64,000 nt of DNA from positions 36,702,277 to 36,766,276 of the forward strand of contig CM067066.1 of assembly GCA_033980235.1 (NCBI GenBank), in the 5' to 3' direction. The notes under the pieces are model-generated. The model was given only the letters and a program-made list of their open reading frames with translations. It did not search any database and had not been told where the DNA came from. The position numbers and the translations under genes were made by a program. This document shows, piece by piece, positions 24,601 to 36,115 of the stretch. This DNA comes from Diadema setosum (Eukaryota > Echinodermata > Echinoidea > Diadematoida > Diadematidae). Within the stretch, counting starts at the first letter, position 1. The number at the start of each line of letters is the position of its first letter.

Positions 24601-27600
24601 GTACTTCCCACGCAGGCTGTAATACATGGTTTACCATGGGAGGTTGGAATCACAGCATGTGCCCTATCAATCTATTATAGACTCTGTAAGCATACACAAG
24701 GGTGCTGAAGCCATGTTATTCATTTCTTTTGCTGTACTCTACCTTTAGGACCGTAGATCTTGTGTCCACTGATGGACATGAGGTCGATCTTCATGTCGTT
24801 GACATCCACAGGAATTTTGCCTACTGCCTGAGCAGCGTCCGTGTGGAAGAAGACCTTCCGGGCACGGCACATCTCACCTGTACAACATTTAGTCACAAAA
24901 CATAACATACTCTTATCTTTATTCACATACTCTTTGAATTAAACACAAGATGGATTACAAACACACACTTCCTATGCCCTTCCTGGATGAATTCTTGCAA
25001 CAGGGTTTGAGATACGCTCTCAAACAAGTCAGATCTGTTACTAAGCACGAAATCTCCCACTCAGATAATTTGCATGAAGATGATTGTTTTTTTTTCTTAA
25101 TATATTGCTAGGCTGTCATGATAGTTCTTCCTGGAGAAACAGTAATATATAATCCCATGAGATGACTGTATCTTAAACAGTTGTCATATGACATTTGCAT
25201 GTACATTGAGTGATTGTACAGTGGTTCCACATGGAAAACTTTGAAACGATCTTGTCATATAGTTGTAGCACCACTACCACCAACAACAACAACAACAACA
25301 AACAGTAAGAAGGGTGTACTATACTGTATAAGCTGTTATTTTCGCGAGGGTTTAATTTTCGCAAATTTCGCGAATCACAGTTGGATCGCGAATTTAACAA
25401 CACGCGAAAATACCTCCGTGCGCTTTGTTGATAGAGTATTGACGTAAGCGTCGGCGTCAATTCACAAAAACAACATCTCGCGAAAATGTCTGTGACATCG
25501 TCATTCGCAAAAATATCTGTACGCGAAAATAACAGCGTATAGAGTATAGGTATACAACATTTGCAAAGAAGTTTCATAGTCTGCAAATACTGATGATAGA
25601 CACAAGTATTTGGCAAGGCATTGCATACTTAAGCTTGGATGCATCTCTCAACTAGTAGGTGCTGCTCCTATAAAAGTTCCCTTTTTTACATGAGACAGAG
25701 GACATCACTTTTATGTCTTCAACTTAATTTCACAAGATTCTCTGCGCCTCCAATCATACCAAAAACTTACAAAAGCGCTCACAAGAGGCAGGCCTCTAAG
25801 GAAGAAATAAAGTGGTTGTAACTGCTCTGGCATGGTATAGCACTTCATGGACACTATGCTGCTGCTTGCTGCTGCTGCTGCTGCTGATGCTCGTGGCTGA
25901 TGACGATGGTGAAGGTGACGGTGATGATAAATGGTGATGATGATAATGATTGCATTGGCAATGTGGATGATGATGATTGAATCATGCTAATATGCTGCAC
26001 AGAGCATGAGTGTGATCCAAAAACACACAAAAGAAAAAAAAAAGCTGATACTGTATGTATCTCACCGATAGTTTTGATGGGCTGCTTAACGCCAATCTCA
26101 TTGTTGACAGCCATGATGGAACACAAAATGGTGTCTGGTCTGAATGCTGCTTCCAGATCCTGTCATATAATGAAAAGTCAAGTTTAGTATATTCACCATT
26201 CACAGAAAAATAGATGATTCTGTTCCGTTATATTATATCAATACCTATCTTCTTGTTCATTGTCATTATTAGAGCATACAGAGTTCAGCATTGATTACTT
26301 TGATGATTTGAGAGACTTCGTTACAAACTGCATAAATGGTCATGAGGACACCCACTTTTGTCTTAACCCGTTGAGGACGAGTCCCGAGTATACTCGGGCA
26401 GGGGTCTATGGGAAATGCGTGTTGTACCAAAATTAAACCGTCCTCAACGGGTTAAAATAGCTCTAATGGCTCTGTTACAGCATGAAGACAGTTTGAGGTC
26501 TCTTCCAAGACACATTACGCAATACACTGGGCTCCTTTGTGGAGACAATATGAGCTCCCTCGAGGAGACTTGGCATGCATTTAATATTCTTGTTTATATC
26601 TCTTTCAGATCTATAATGTTTGTTTTATGTTATAAGTGCTGTCTGGGGCAAATCATTTGTATAGGGCCCCATTTCTCTCTCTCTCTCTCTCTTCTTTCGT
26701 TCTTTAAAACAACAACAACAACAATACACTGGTTAAGCATTATACTAGAATTTCATGCATACTTTTCATAACCAAGGTTGGTAACGCATGCATGCTGGGT
26801 TCCACTCGGGAGGAGCAGGTAAACTGGTTAGCCTGTCATGAGCTTCTCACAGAAAATATATTCCTGAATTTTAATTGCATTATACTAAAACCTGCCTTTT
26901 ACATGTGTGACAATTATACCAGCATGCTATTCCTAGTATAAATGTTATCATAAGTCAAGACAGAGTCTCTACTTCTATCTCAGATCTGCATTTTTTCTTT
27001 TTCATCCATATGTTTTCTCCCTTACGGGTAAACATACAAGACATCATCTGACCAGACACAATTTGAAGCTTCACTTGCCCCATTCAGACTATGCACAATT
27101 ATGCCTAGCTTCACTACCCGGTCGGTACTTTGCTTAATGGAGGTTGGGCAGTATGATTGCCAAATTCTCCAGAACTTTCTGGCGAAACTTCCTACAAGCA
27201 CTTGAGAAGTCTCTCGCTTCTTGTAAAACTATGCATATTTCTACATAGCATGACCAAACGTGGCTAAAACTTTGAGAGGTTTGTCACATGCTTAGCTCCA
27301 TTTTATACTGAACAAGCAGACTGCTCATTATTTTGCTCTCTCTTGCACACATCTACAACTTTTTAAGTATTCATGGTGGATGCATGGTTTTTGCTCTTGT
27401 GGTGCATGCCTGCTAGACACCAAAACCATGCATAGTTTCACATTGCTAAAACTATACAGTTTTGTCGGTTGTGTGATCATGTGCTCAAATAACAGGAAGT
27501 TTGCCAGGAAATAAATTACACACAGCTGACCAGGGAAACTTTGTCTTGCCTTGATATCAATGATCCCGTTCTCTTTCACTGGCAGGTATGTGACATCAAA

Positions 27601-28510
27601 GCCTTCTCCCTCTAGGACACGGCAGGAATCCAGAACACACTTGTGCTCCTGGTGAAAAAGAAATCTTTTAAATGAGATATCAATCTTTCTACCACAGGCA
27701 AACTGTCTTGAGATAAATTGCATAGCTTACACCAAAACAACATACATATACAACTGGAAATCTTAAATTGTTTGTGGCCAACTACATTTTACTGCACAGC
27801 AAAGCACACAGGGCACACAGGAGTGTGATGGTATGTAATATAAGGTAGACTAATTCAGGACGATGTAGAGAGTCACATCTTGACTCTTAAGTCTACGCTT
27901 GTTAGGGAAGTAACACTTTGGAATCAATGCTTATGCTTATTAAAATCTTTGTGCTGAAAATGCTTCACAATACTGTGTGTGGTAAACATACACTATTTAC
28001 AACCTTTTGCTAGCAAGAAAAATATATTGGTTTTCCCATCAAAACAGTCATATGATCAATGAAACTTCAAACTATTAAAGGTCCTGTTTATAATTACCTT
28101 TGGGAACAGTGATTTTAAAAATTTCAAGATATGACATTTTATGCAATGTCTACACATTACATAAAATGTCATATCTTGACATCCTATCATATAAAATGTT
28201 CACGATAAAGCCTGAAATATAGAGATATCAGTATTTTTCTGAATAAAACGTAACTGTAGACGGTTTAGTCTGGAAACATTTTATTATAACTATTGTTCAC
28301 ATTTTGTATATTTATAATATGGAATTAGATTACACCGAAAGAAGGCTCATTACAATTTTTTTATGACCACGGATATTTTTTTTTTTCAATGGGAAAGTAA
28401 ATGAAGTTTTTGATTTTGTATAAAACGAAATCAGAAAAAACAAACAAACAAAATGCAGAACATCGACTGATTATTGGTCCGTCCGGAGTGTGAAGTTTCC
28501 ATAAACGTCC

Positions 28511-28574
<64 letters not shown>

Positions 28575-31500
28575 AAAGAATTGATATAAATGTTATAATG
28601 ATTGTTAGTGTTAAATATCATTGTTGATATTGGCGCATTAATCTCATGGATGTTATTTGTGTTGTATGTTCAATGTGTACCTGCAATTATCTAAAGAGAT
28701 AATTGACCTGGTTATGTATAAACATTTTCTTGAATAAAGAAATATTCAATCAAAAAAAATCTTAACATCGATTTTACCAATTTATATATTTAGTGTTTTT
28801 TTCTATCCCTAAATCAAATTTTAGAACTATTTTAAAGCACTAATGCTGGGTTTTTCTTTCATCTGCAAATGGTAAATAATGCCTTTAAGTTCTATGGTTG
28901 CTATGAGAGGTGAAACTTCGGACAATTTTATACAAGCAGCATACTTTGAATGATCAGTGATTTTTAAGCTGCCATCCTTAATGTACATGTGCTTGAAGCT
29001 GTAGCACAAATAGCTATTGCATTCTATATGACATATGTTATGATGTATAACACATCCCTTCACTTACTGTCTGGGTCGTGATAACATGCTTCTTCTTGGA
29101 CTTGTAGAACCTGGCCAGTCCCTGCACATAAAAGGAAAACAATTAGACACAAATAAAGAAGATGTAATTTCTCTTTTATCCATTATACCATTACAATATC
29201 ATCATCATCACACACTGTCATCATTACTACAAATTTTCAGTTGATGTCAATCTACACATAGTACTTAGAGGAAACAATGGATCTACACTATTTTTTTTTT
29301 TCAGAAATTTCCCTTGAGTACGAAGATCAGTCTAGACGCGAGCATAAGATGATCAAACACATCACATGTCTCACATATGCATAGTTTGACTCATATAGTC
29401 ATTATTTACACAGTCCAAAAACATTTTCACCAGCAAAGAAGCTCATGAAGGAGTCTACATGTGTAATTATAAGGAGAATACTGATTAACCTGGAAGACAT
29501 GAAGCATCTATACAATATGGCTTCTGACACATTAGCGAGTTTCTGTGTATATCACAGAGGTATGTACCCATTACCTGAGCTCATCGATGGACACATTTGT
29601 GATTCTGACTCCTGCATGTAGATATTTCTGATTTCACTAGAAAATCAAACTTATCATCAGATTCATAGATACAGTATATGACTCTATTGTGATCCACAGG
29701 ATAATGAATCATAAATTGTTACTGGATATTTCTCTAAACATTGGCAAAATTGAATTTTCTCACCTTTACAGAGATATTGTTGGACTCTGTTGCTCCACTT
29801 GTGAAAACAATTTCTCGAGCATCCGCCCCTATTAAATCAGCAACTTGCTGTTGGTAGCACAATAGACACAAAGAGGAAGACGTAGACAGACTGAATATAA
29901 GTAATGAATATGTGTGTAGAGATCGAGTGGTACATGTAACATGTCACTATTAAGATTGTGTGTTACATGACTACATGCAGCCAGAGATAAAAACATGCAC
30001 ATATCGTACTGGTAATGCTGCAGCTATTTTACATACCTATGGCACTTGCATTCTTAAAACTGGGTGGACTAAAGATTCCACTCAGATAAGTCAGCAAAGG
30101 TTGAATTAGGAGTACTCGCAAGATATACATGATTGACGGCCCAAGGATGAAATGGTGTACATGTGTAAAAATCAAATTTAAGAGGTAATTTGCTTACACG
30201 TCATCATTATATCACGAAAAGAACATGTTCCAAAGTAGAAGAATTTGAAAAATTTACTAGGTTTTCTTTCTTCCATTATTCATCAAACGTATACCTCGTG
30301 ACACATCACGTTTGAGGTTTTATTAAAAAATGGTCTAAAATGAATCAGAAAGACCAATCACCACTCTATAAAAGACATCATCCTGTGGGTAGAGACTACT
30401 GTCAAGACAAGCATATGAGAATTGAATTTAAACTACATCAATACTTACTGTTGTATCTACTTGTGAATTGCTTGGGAACAGAAGGCATGATTACTGTTCA
30501 AATAAGGCTTTCCAAAATGATGGCCAGTGAATGCAAGGCTCAGGCCTTTACAAGAATATGTCTTTTCATGTGAGACAACAAAAGTGAAATCCATCTTAAT
30601 CACCAAATCTTATCTGAACCTCTAACCAATGATGAGACTGACTGCCAGCATTCATTATCATCTCTGACTTTCAACTCCACTAACTCAATCTGACCGACCA
30701 CCAGTTGGAACAATTACCTCTCTTACTTTAACCCGTTAAAGGGGAAGGCTAGTAACTGATCAGTGGGAATCAGTGGAAATGCTGGGAGATGATTGTTCCA
30801 ATCTTTATTGGATTCATTCAAGAGTTCGTTGTATATCTATTGTTGTGTGAAAATGATTTGCTTCAGAATGGTCTCATATTCAAGTAATGTGCAGTTTAAT
30901 GCTTCCAGGTTAGCGTCCCTGGTCAGTGACGGAGCATTAATCTGCATATTACTTGAATATGAGACCGTTCCGAAGCAAATTATTTTCACACAACAATAGA
31001 TATACAATGAACTCTTGAATGAATCCAATAAGGATTGGAACAATCATCTCCCAGCATTTCCACTGATTCCCACTGATCAGTTACTAGCCTTCCCCTTTAA
31101 GGATGGACTGATTTTGCTTCGACACGCATTTCCCATACACGCTTGCCCCAGTATACTCGTGCCTAGTCCTCAATGGATTAACCATCATTTTAAACCTTTA
31201 ACTCTGAACCCGTTCTATACAGGAACCTGGTGATTGGTGTAAGAAGTATATGAGGATTTCAGAATTCAGCATGGAATGGGTTAACTGTCTCACCTTCCTT
31301 GCAAGCTCCACCGCCTCCTCTGATTCCCAGCCATACTGGTGAGTTCTGGAGTGAGGATTGCCGTAGTATGTCACGGAGTACGGCATCATGGCATCTAAGA
31401 CTCTTGGGTCCTAGTAAGAAATCAACAGTTATTACAAATATTATCATATAACTTTACTTACTTTCAGAGGCCATCACACTTTTGTAAAATGGACAAGTAT

Positions 31501-34245
31501 GTAAAGCATGTTTACTTTTCTTGAAAGCACACTATGATCACAATTTTTGCTGCCTGTACATATTCTGTCATACCTTTACATATTTAATTTTGTTCCTTCC
31601 AAGTTCAGTGCCCTAAAAATATTCTGTTCTGCCCTCTTGGAATTTGATGACTCAAAATTATAGAGATTATGAGAAGTTGCATTGGGGAAATACCATGCCT
31701 TTAAATCAATAAGTTAGGTATTCTCAACTATCCCCTTAAAACTCACTACTGTTAGGTAATTGTAACACTTCAATAAACTCACAATGCAACGCATACAACA
31801 TACTTTTTTTGTGTATTTCATTTCGAAATGAAATTGAGTGACGATTTGTGTGCAGGACATTGAGAAACTTGTGAGGTAATGGCATCTCCACATCATCTTA
31901 TTTGCATTTGGTGTTATCAATCAATATAACTACTTCCTGAAAGTAAGAACATGTGAAACTGTCAAGTACAAGTACTGTAAAAGTGGAAATTTTCGCGGTG
32001 TTGAAATTTTCCCACATTTCGCGCAACAAGAAACTAGCGCGAAAATTAAAGCACGCAAATTTTTTTGCTTGCCATATGTTCCTGTGCGTGATGTCTTGAT
32101 TCCACGGAATTAAAAACACGCAAAACTCTTCCTGCTCGGCCCAGCGCGAAAAATTAGTCGTGCGAAAATATCCACTTTTACAGTAACTGAGACCATTCTG
32201 CTTGTTTCATTTCAATCTATTCAAAGAAGCTAACTTGTACATGCAGTAGGATGGCTCTTTTACATTTACTCACCAGGGGTGTGGTGGACTGGGCATCTAG
32301 GTAAAGGGCTCTTCCTTCAACACTACCATCTTTTGACTGACCTACAAAAGAATATACAATATTACATATGTACCGTATTCACATGTTACTGTAGTTATTA
32401 TTGAGAAGTATAATTTGCAAAAGCAAAGAACAAAACAAAACAAAACAAAATTGAAAACTGAAATATGTCTCTCTGTAACATGTTACTTGGACAGAATAAT
32501 AATCTTTTAAAAAAAGAAGTAGGGAAATGTTTGTATTTACCCATCATTCATGAATGTTGAAGGCTACTGTACCATAGTTTGACAAAGCATGTTATGAATC
32601 ACGGCATGGCTACATTTCAGCTCAATCACAGTGAGAAGTGATCAAGAAGTAGAGCATATCCCTTGAAGTATAACTATTATTTACCATATGCATATTCTAA
32701 TAAAATTAAACCATTACAACATCCAAAATTTGACCCATCGACTTTCAACTACTTGATACAATAATGTATACAGTTGGAACCGATATATGTTATGTGCTAA
32801 GTGACTTTGACATGCATTCAGCAAAATAAGGCTGTAATCTGACAGTATAAGGAGACTGAGCCTTGTGCACACGTCATTTCATCAATTTAACTGAAATACT
32901 GTATTCCTATATCAATGACAAATAAATAATTGCCATTTGAGACATCATTTTAAGGACAGTGAGGAGATGTGAAGGGCCTCCATGAAACTCTATGCCATCA
33001 ATCATGTCACGGCATCAGTTCAAATCCCTGCAGCTGGTAGATGTGAAATTTAGACCATTGTAGATCTACCATGTTTACTTGTAGACTAGTGTGGTAATTT
33101 AAACGGCAAAATCGTGAAATAAGCCCCACCGCAGTGAGCGTGCACCCGTGTGTTAGCAAGCAAGAGTAGGTCCTACTCCTAGGGTTAGGGTTAGGGTTTA
33201 GGGTTAGGTAGGGTTGACCATTAAATTAGTCGAGGGACATTAATTAGAGAGTCCTTCCGAGAATAAAAAGTTGAAGACCAAAGCAAAAAGCGGGAGAAAG
33301 GGATGACGAAAGATGCTATGCTGTGGAAATCGGCCCCACCGCTGTATCAATCTCACGTAAACGCCGTTTGGTGGGGCCGCATTCACGAGTATTATACTGT
33401 GGAAAGAAGCCCCACTGCCGTGCTTACCTACCGATGAACGCCACACGGCCGGTGGGGCTGAATTCACGAGTATAAACAGGTGAGCCGCTGTAGTATTAGT
33501 ATGGACAGGCAGTGGTGGCCCGGTGGGGCCTATTTCACGAGAATGCCATTTAAACAGAAGTAAATTTATTTTTAGACCGAATGTAGTTTAGATTTCTACA
33601 TTCTAGTAAATTCACAGATTGTCTGAACAGACGATTTTATAATAGTATAGTAGGGTCAGCCTTGACCGAAAGATCGGTCTGTATCTTGTTGTCTGGGAAT
33701 GTTCCGCGGAGACTACGTCTGGCTTCACGGATCCCCTCCTTGTAATATACGGAGGAGAGCGATAACGTAAAAAATATAAAAGACTCCTCCGGACAGACGG
33801 ATCTTTCTGTCTTTTGACTTTTGTTAGTCAGCCATGCCATGCTCGTCTTTCGGCCCGTTATCCTATAGTAATTTTATTATCAGATAAAGTCCCTAGCTAC
33901 GGTAAGCAGCATTGCACTGTCATCAACTGTGGATGAATTTAACTGACAATACTACAAACATCGGGGGGGGGGGAGGGACGTTAAAGACGATCAATTACAC
34001 TAAGTCATGGTCGATGTTGATGTTGATGTACTGTAGATGGTCATGGTCATCTGTTTCTGGCAACCCTAGTCGACCAACATAAATACAGACATATGGGACT
34101 ACACTGACTCACTGGCCACTGTCGCAGCATGTCGAATCCTTGAACATGGCGGTCCATGAGGTTTACCCACCACTTCTGTAAATAAGGGGAGGGTGTACAA
34201 ATTTCTTACAGATCGTGATGAAATTCTGGCCACTGTGGGAATCAT
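21591..34245 (-). CDS. NFS1: Cysteine desulfurase, mitochondrial, complete 12-exon gene
   Basis: PLP enzyme that takes sulfur from cysteine and hands it to the ISCU scaffold (with ISD11 and frataxin) for Fe-S cluster assembly; it also supplies tRNA thiolation and molybdenum-cofactor pathways. Exons in transcript order: 34113-34245, 32274-32341, 31294-31410, 29764-29847, 29068-29121, 27550-27648, 26066-26159, 24743-24877, 24192-24349, 23578-23849, 22791-22880, 21591-21654. Lengths sum to 1368 nt, 455 aa plus stop; human NFS1 is 457 aa. All phases join. A basic presequence (residues ~1-50, Arg-rich, no acidic start) precedes the class V aminotransferase fold. Seen: [19 protein letters not shown] with PLP Lys256, [14 protein letters not shown] with catalytic Cys379, and the conserved TQH C-terminus. 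One intron (after exon 6) has a GC donor. Confidence 0.97.
22791..22880 (-). CDS. NFS1: NFS1 exon 11, [16 protein letters not shown]
   Basis: Completes Arg and encodes [20 protein letters not shown] then KEVTQLREM; donor AG|gtgaag, phase 2 out. Confidence 0.95.
23578..23849 (-). CDS. NFS1: NFS1 exon 10, catalytic cysteine loop
   Basis: Encodes [17 protein letters not shown] through [20 protein letters not shown] and [20 protein letters not shown]. Cys379 is the persulfide-carrying residue. Longest exon, phase 2 out. Confidence 0.97.
24192..24349 (-). CDS. NFS1: NFS1 exon 9, [13 protein letters not shown]
   Basis: Encodes [35 protein letters not shown] and the [11 protein letters not shown] end; the GGGQERG and RSGT loops are family hallmarks. 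Confidence 0.96.
24743..24877 (-). CDS. NFS1: NFS1 exon 8, PLP lysine
   Basis: Encodes [20 protein letters not shown] and [17 protein letters not shown]. Lys256 in SGHK forms the Schiff base with PLP. Phase 1 in and out. Confidence 0.97.
25320..25548. mobile_element. 230-bp MITE with TTATTTTCGCG termini
   Basis: Ends are inverted: TATACTGTATAAGCTGTTAT at the left, ATAACAGCGTATAGAGTATA at the right, each next to a TTTTCGCG/CGCGAAAA block. Interior rich in CGCGAAAA. Lies in an NFS1 intron. Confidence 0.8.
26066..26159 (-). CDS. NFS1: NFS1 exon 7, [11 protein letters not shown]
   Basis: Encodes [20 protein letters not shown] then [11 protein letters not shown], ending in phase 1 before gtgaga. 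Confidence 0.95.
26363..26455. mobile_element. 93-bp TTAA-bounded MITE, intact copy
   Basis: TTAACCCGTTGAGGACG at the left is inverted to CGTCCTCAACGGGTTAA at the right, with an inner palindrome CGAGTATACTCG. The same element, interrupted, is at 30728-31181. Confidence 0.8.
26545..26735 (+). repeat. LINE-3'-end-like repeat, plus copy
   Basis: ATATGAGCTCCCTCG, TTTGTATAGGGCCCCATTT and CTTTAAAACAACAACAAC blocks match the reverse complement of 39363-39540. Probably a retroelement 3' end; class inferred. Confidence 0.55.
27550..27648 (-). CDS. NFS1: NFS1 exon 6, followed by a GC splice donor
   Basis: Encodes [20 protein letters not shown] and [13 protein letters not shown]. The exon ends ATCAAG|gcaaga, a GC-AG intron; no GT donor keeps the frame and the expected join to DLEAAF. 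Confidence 0.93.
28078..28880. repeat. Inverted-repeat element interrupted by a LINE-tail-like insertion
   Basis: Contains a perfect-looking hairpin (AAGATATGACATTTTATG against CATAAAATGTCATATCTT, 28124-28181), an AT microsatellite (28515-28559) and a retroelement-like tail (TTGAATAAAGAAATATTCAA, about 28721-28750). The ends AAAGGTCCTGTTTATAATTA and TAAATAATGCCTTT are weakly inverted. Confidence 0.4.
29068..29121 (-). CDS. NFS1: NFS1 exon 5
   Basis: A 54-nt exon, [18 protein letters not shown], phase 0 on both sides, followed in the next exon by EHKCVLDSC. Confidence 0.95.
29764..29847 (-). CDS. NFS1: NFS1 exon 4, [10 protein letters not shown]
   Basis: Encodes [20 protein letters not shown] and ESNNISVK. 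The SGATESNN loop contacts the PLP phosphate. Confidence 0.96.
30728..31181. mobile_element. Second copy of the 93-bp TTAA MITE, split by an insertion
   Basis: Left fragment TTAACCCG (30728-30735) and right fragment 31101-31181, ending CCTCAATGGATTAA, together align with the copy at 26363-26455. Shared inside: GTATACTCG, GGGGCAAGCG-like and ATGGGAAATGCGTGT (antisense). Removing 30740-31100 restores a 93-bp element. Confidence 0.75.
30740..31096. mobile_element. 357-bp near-perfect palindrome with TTAA target duplication
   Basis: AGGGGAAGGCTAGTAACTGA at 30740 is inverted to TCAGTTACTAGCCTTCCCCT ending at 31096, and pairing continues to the centre near 30915. TTAA stands on both sides (30736-30739, 31097-31100). 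TTAA duplication is typical of piggyBac elements and their MITEs; family assignment is inferred. Both strands give the same pseudo-peptide, an artefact of the palindrome. Confidence 0.88.
31294..31410 (-). CDS. NFS1: NFS1 exon 3, [10 protein letters not shown]
   Basis: Encodes [20 protein letters not shown] and [19 protein letters not shown], near-identical to the family block. Borders TACTAG| and AAG|gtgaga, phase 0. Confidence 0.96.
31973..32185. mobile_element. 210-bp MITE with TACTGTAAAAGTGGA termini
   Basis: TACTGTAAAAGTGGAAATTT at the left is inverted to AATATCCACTTTTACAGTA at the right, both next to TTTCGCG-type blocks. Interior motif GCGAAAATTAAAGCACGC recalls the element at 25320. 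In NFS1 intron 2, about 90 bp downstream of exon 2 in transcript order. Confidence 0.8.
32274..32341 (-). CDS. NFS1: NFS1 exon 2, start of catalytic domain
   Basis: Encodes [20 protein letters not shown] then PL, matching the PLYMDVQATTPLDPRV block. Borders TTGTAG| and CTG|gtgagt. Confidence 0.93.
33098..33554. mobile_element. ~0.46 kb inverted-repeat element with GGCCCCACCG modules
   Basis: Ends TTTAAACGGCAAAATCGTGA and its inverted partner ending TGCCATTTAAA. Inside are at least two smaller hairpins bounded by GCCCCAC and GTGGGGC followed by ATTCACGAGTAT, and a (TTAGGG)-like run at 33180-33212. In NFS1 intron 1. Confidence 0.7.
33660..33815. repeat. Inverted repeat around GAAAGATCGGTCTGT
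   Basis: GACCGAAAGATCGGTCTGT at the left and ACAGACGGATCTTTCTGTC at the right are inverted, ~110 bp apart, in NFS1 intron 1. Confidence 0.45.
34113..34245 (-). CDS. NFS1: NFS1 exon 1, start and mitochondrial presequence
   Basis: ATG at 34245 opens [20 protein letters not shown] and runs to HAATVA, ending in phase 1 at A|gtgagt. Arg- and Ser-rich with almost no acidic residues, as for a matrix-targeting peptide. The phase joins exactly to the next exon. The presequence is poorly conserved between species, so support comes from position, composition and phase. Confidence 0.8.
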
Positions 34246-34435
34246 GATGGCGGCTTCTGGTACTTCTGGTAGAGAACTAATGTCAGTCTAACCACAAATG
34301 TCCACAAATTACTCTTACGAAATAACAATAATGCTTAGCCTACAGTTCAGACGCGTACGCTTGCAGACAACATTTTTTACGATCCCTATGGTACCCGTAG
34401 TATGCCGAGAATTATTCTCAGTAGGTGATATTTAA

Positions 34436-34993
34436 AGGGAAGATAAACCCCAAGAGCAATGTGGATTGAGTGAAAGCAGCAACATTAGTAGAACACATCA
34501 GTGAAAGTTTGAAGAAAATCGGACAATCGATGCAAAAGTTATGAATTTTTAAAGTTTTGGTGTTGGAACCGCTGGATGAGGAGACTACTAGAGGTTATGA
34601 CGTATGAGTGGACAACAATACCAAGAAAATATAAAGAAAATTCTACAAAAATCAATTTTCCATGAAAATTACAAATTCCATCAACTTGATATTGACATAT
34701 GCTAAGGGTAGCAATTATTCCCCCTGCTTTCTGAAAGCGGTTGGTTCATTGCTCTTTCATAATTCTAGAAAAGTGAATTTCTGTTGAATTTCCTTTATAT
34801 TTTCTTTGTATTGTTGTCCACTCATACGTCATATCCTCTAGTAGTCTCCTCATCCAGCGGTTCCATTACCAAAACTTTAAAAATTCATAACTTTTGCATC
34901 GATTGTCCGATTTTCCTCAAACTTTCACTGATGCGTTCTACTAATGTTGCTGCTTTCACTCAATCCACATTGCTCTTTGGGTTTACCTTCCCT
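34436..34993. mobile_element. 558-bp TTAA-flanked palindromic MITE upstream of NFS1
   Basis: AGGGAAGATAAACCC at the left end is inverted to GGGTTTACCTTCCCT at the right, with TTAA immediately outside on both sides (34432-34435, 34994-34997). Long arms pair, for example GGATGAGGAGACTACTAGAG and CTCTAGTAGTCTCCTCATCC, and ATGACGTATGAGTGGACAAC. It starts 190 bp upstream of the NFS1 ATG. Confidence 0.85.
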
Positions 34994-34999
34994 TTAAGA

Positions 35000-36078
35000 T
35001 TAGTGGGGGGAGAACTTTGCTCCAGCTGCACGGCGTGCCAGTGGCTATAGCCTTTCTCAAAATAATCCCTCAGCTCTGTAACAGCATGTACACTACACTT
35101 AGGCTACCTTGTAGGTCTAGAGTACATGCATTTGATTTAGAATCTCTAAAATGTTCAGAATCTCTGTTTAGAATCTCCAAAATTGCGGCAATAATGCAGC
35201 GTAGGTTTTTTTTCCCCCCATGAGGTCTATTGATTTGATTGATTTTCTTTTAATGAATACAAGATCATGTGTAAATATTCACAATTGAATGACACGCGCC
35301 TTAAACATTAAATATAATGATAAGAACAACAACAACAACAACAACAACATGATGGTGCTTTTTGTCACACAATCCATGGTTAATCAGGAGGGATACCCCC
35401 CCCCCCAAAAAAAAAAAAGCGGTTATGTTTGTTTGTTTGTTTGTTTGTTGTTGTTGTTGTTGTTGTTGTTGTTTTTCGAAAGCACACATAAACCCTCTCT
35501 TCCTCTTCAGATATAAAAAGATATTATGTTAATTTGTTATGGGAATGCAGAAAGAGTCAACGAGTGTAAATACGAAAACGCTCGGCAAAAAGGGGAGGGG
35601 GGATCGGTTCAATGTACAACTGAATAACCAATTAACAGTGCCATCTAATGAGCCTGAACAATGAGAACTCTTTTGCTGCTCTACGGGGAAAAAAATGATA
35701 ATATTAATTTTGTGTGAACTGAGAAGTTTAGTTCTGAGTAATCTCCTCCTACACAAAAAATGCTAGGATATCTTGCCTTCCGTTTAGAGGGACATAGGCC
35801 TAACCAAGGAGCTTAGTGAGAACAATCTCTTTGGCCATTACACACTGATGAAATTATATCTTAATCAGAAATGATTGTGCTCCCTCACTCATGCACACCC
35901 GAGCTTACTGTAGTACAAATAAACACAAGTAGAGGAAAGGAAAAGAAACATTTTTAAAAACAAAAGAAAACAAACACATCGGATGTAATAATCAAAGAAG
36001 AAGAAGGAGAGGAAGAAGAAGAAGAAGAAGAAGAAGGAGGAGGAGGAGGAGGAGAAGAAGAACAAGAAGAAGAAGAAA

Positions 36079-36115
<37 letters not shown>

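Noticed and set aside
25173..25616. 147-codon minus-strand ORF
   Set aside because: Overlaps a MITE, lies in an NFS1 intron and shows no recognisable domain.
30793..31043. Nearly identical 68-codon ORFs on both strands
   Set aside because: Product of the 357-bp palindrome, not a duplicated gene.
33180..33212. Telomere or chromosome end
   Set aside because: Only short degenerate TTAGGG runs inside a gene intron, with ordinary sequence on both sides.
34243..34280. Plus-strand peptide starting MMAASGTSG opposite NFS1 exon 1
   Set aside because: Short, no splice partner; the minus strand carries the phase-consistent NFS1 presequence.
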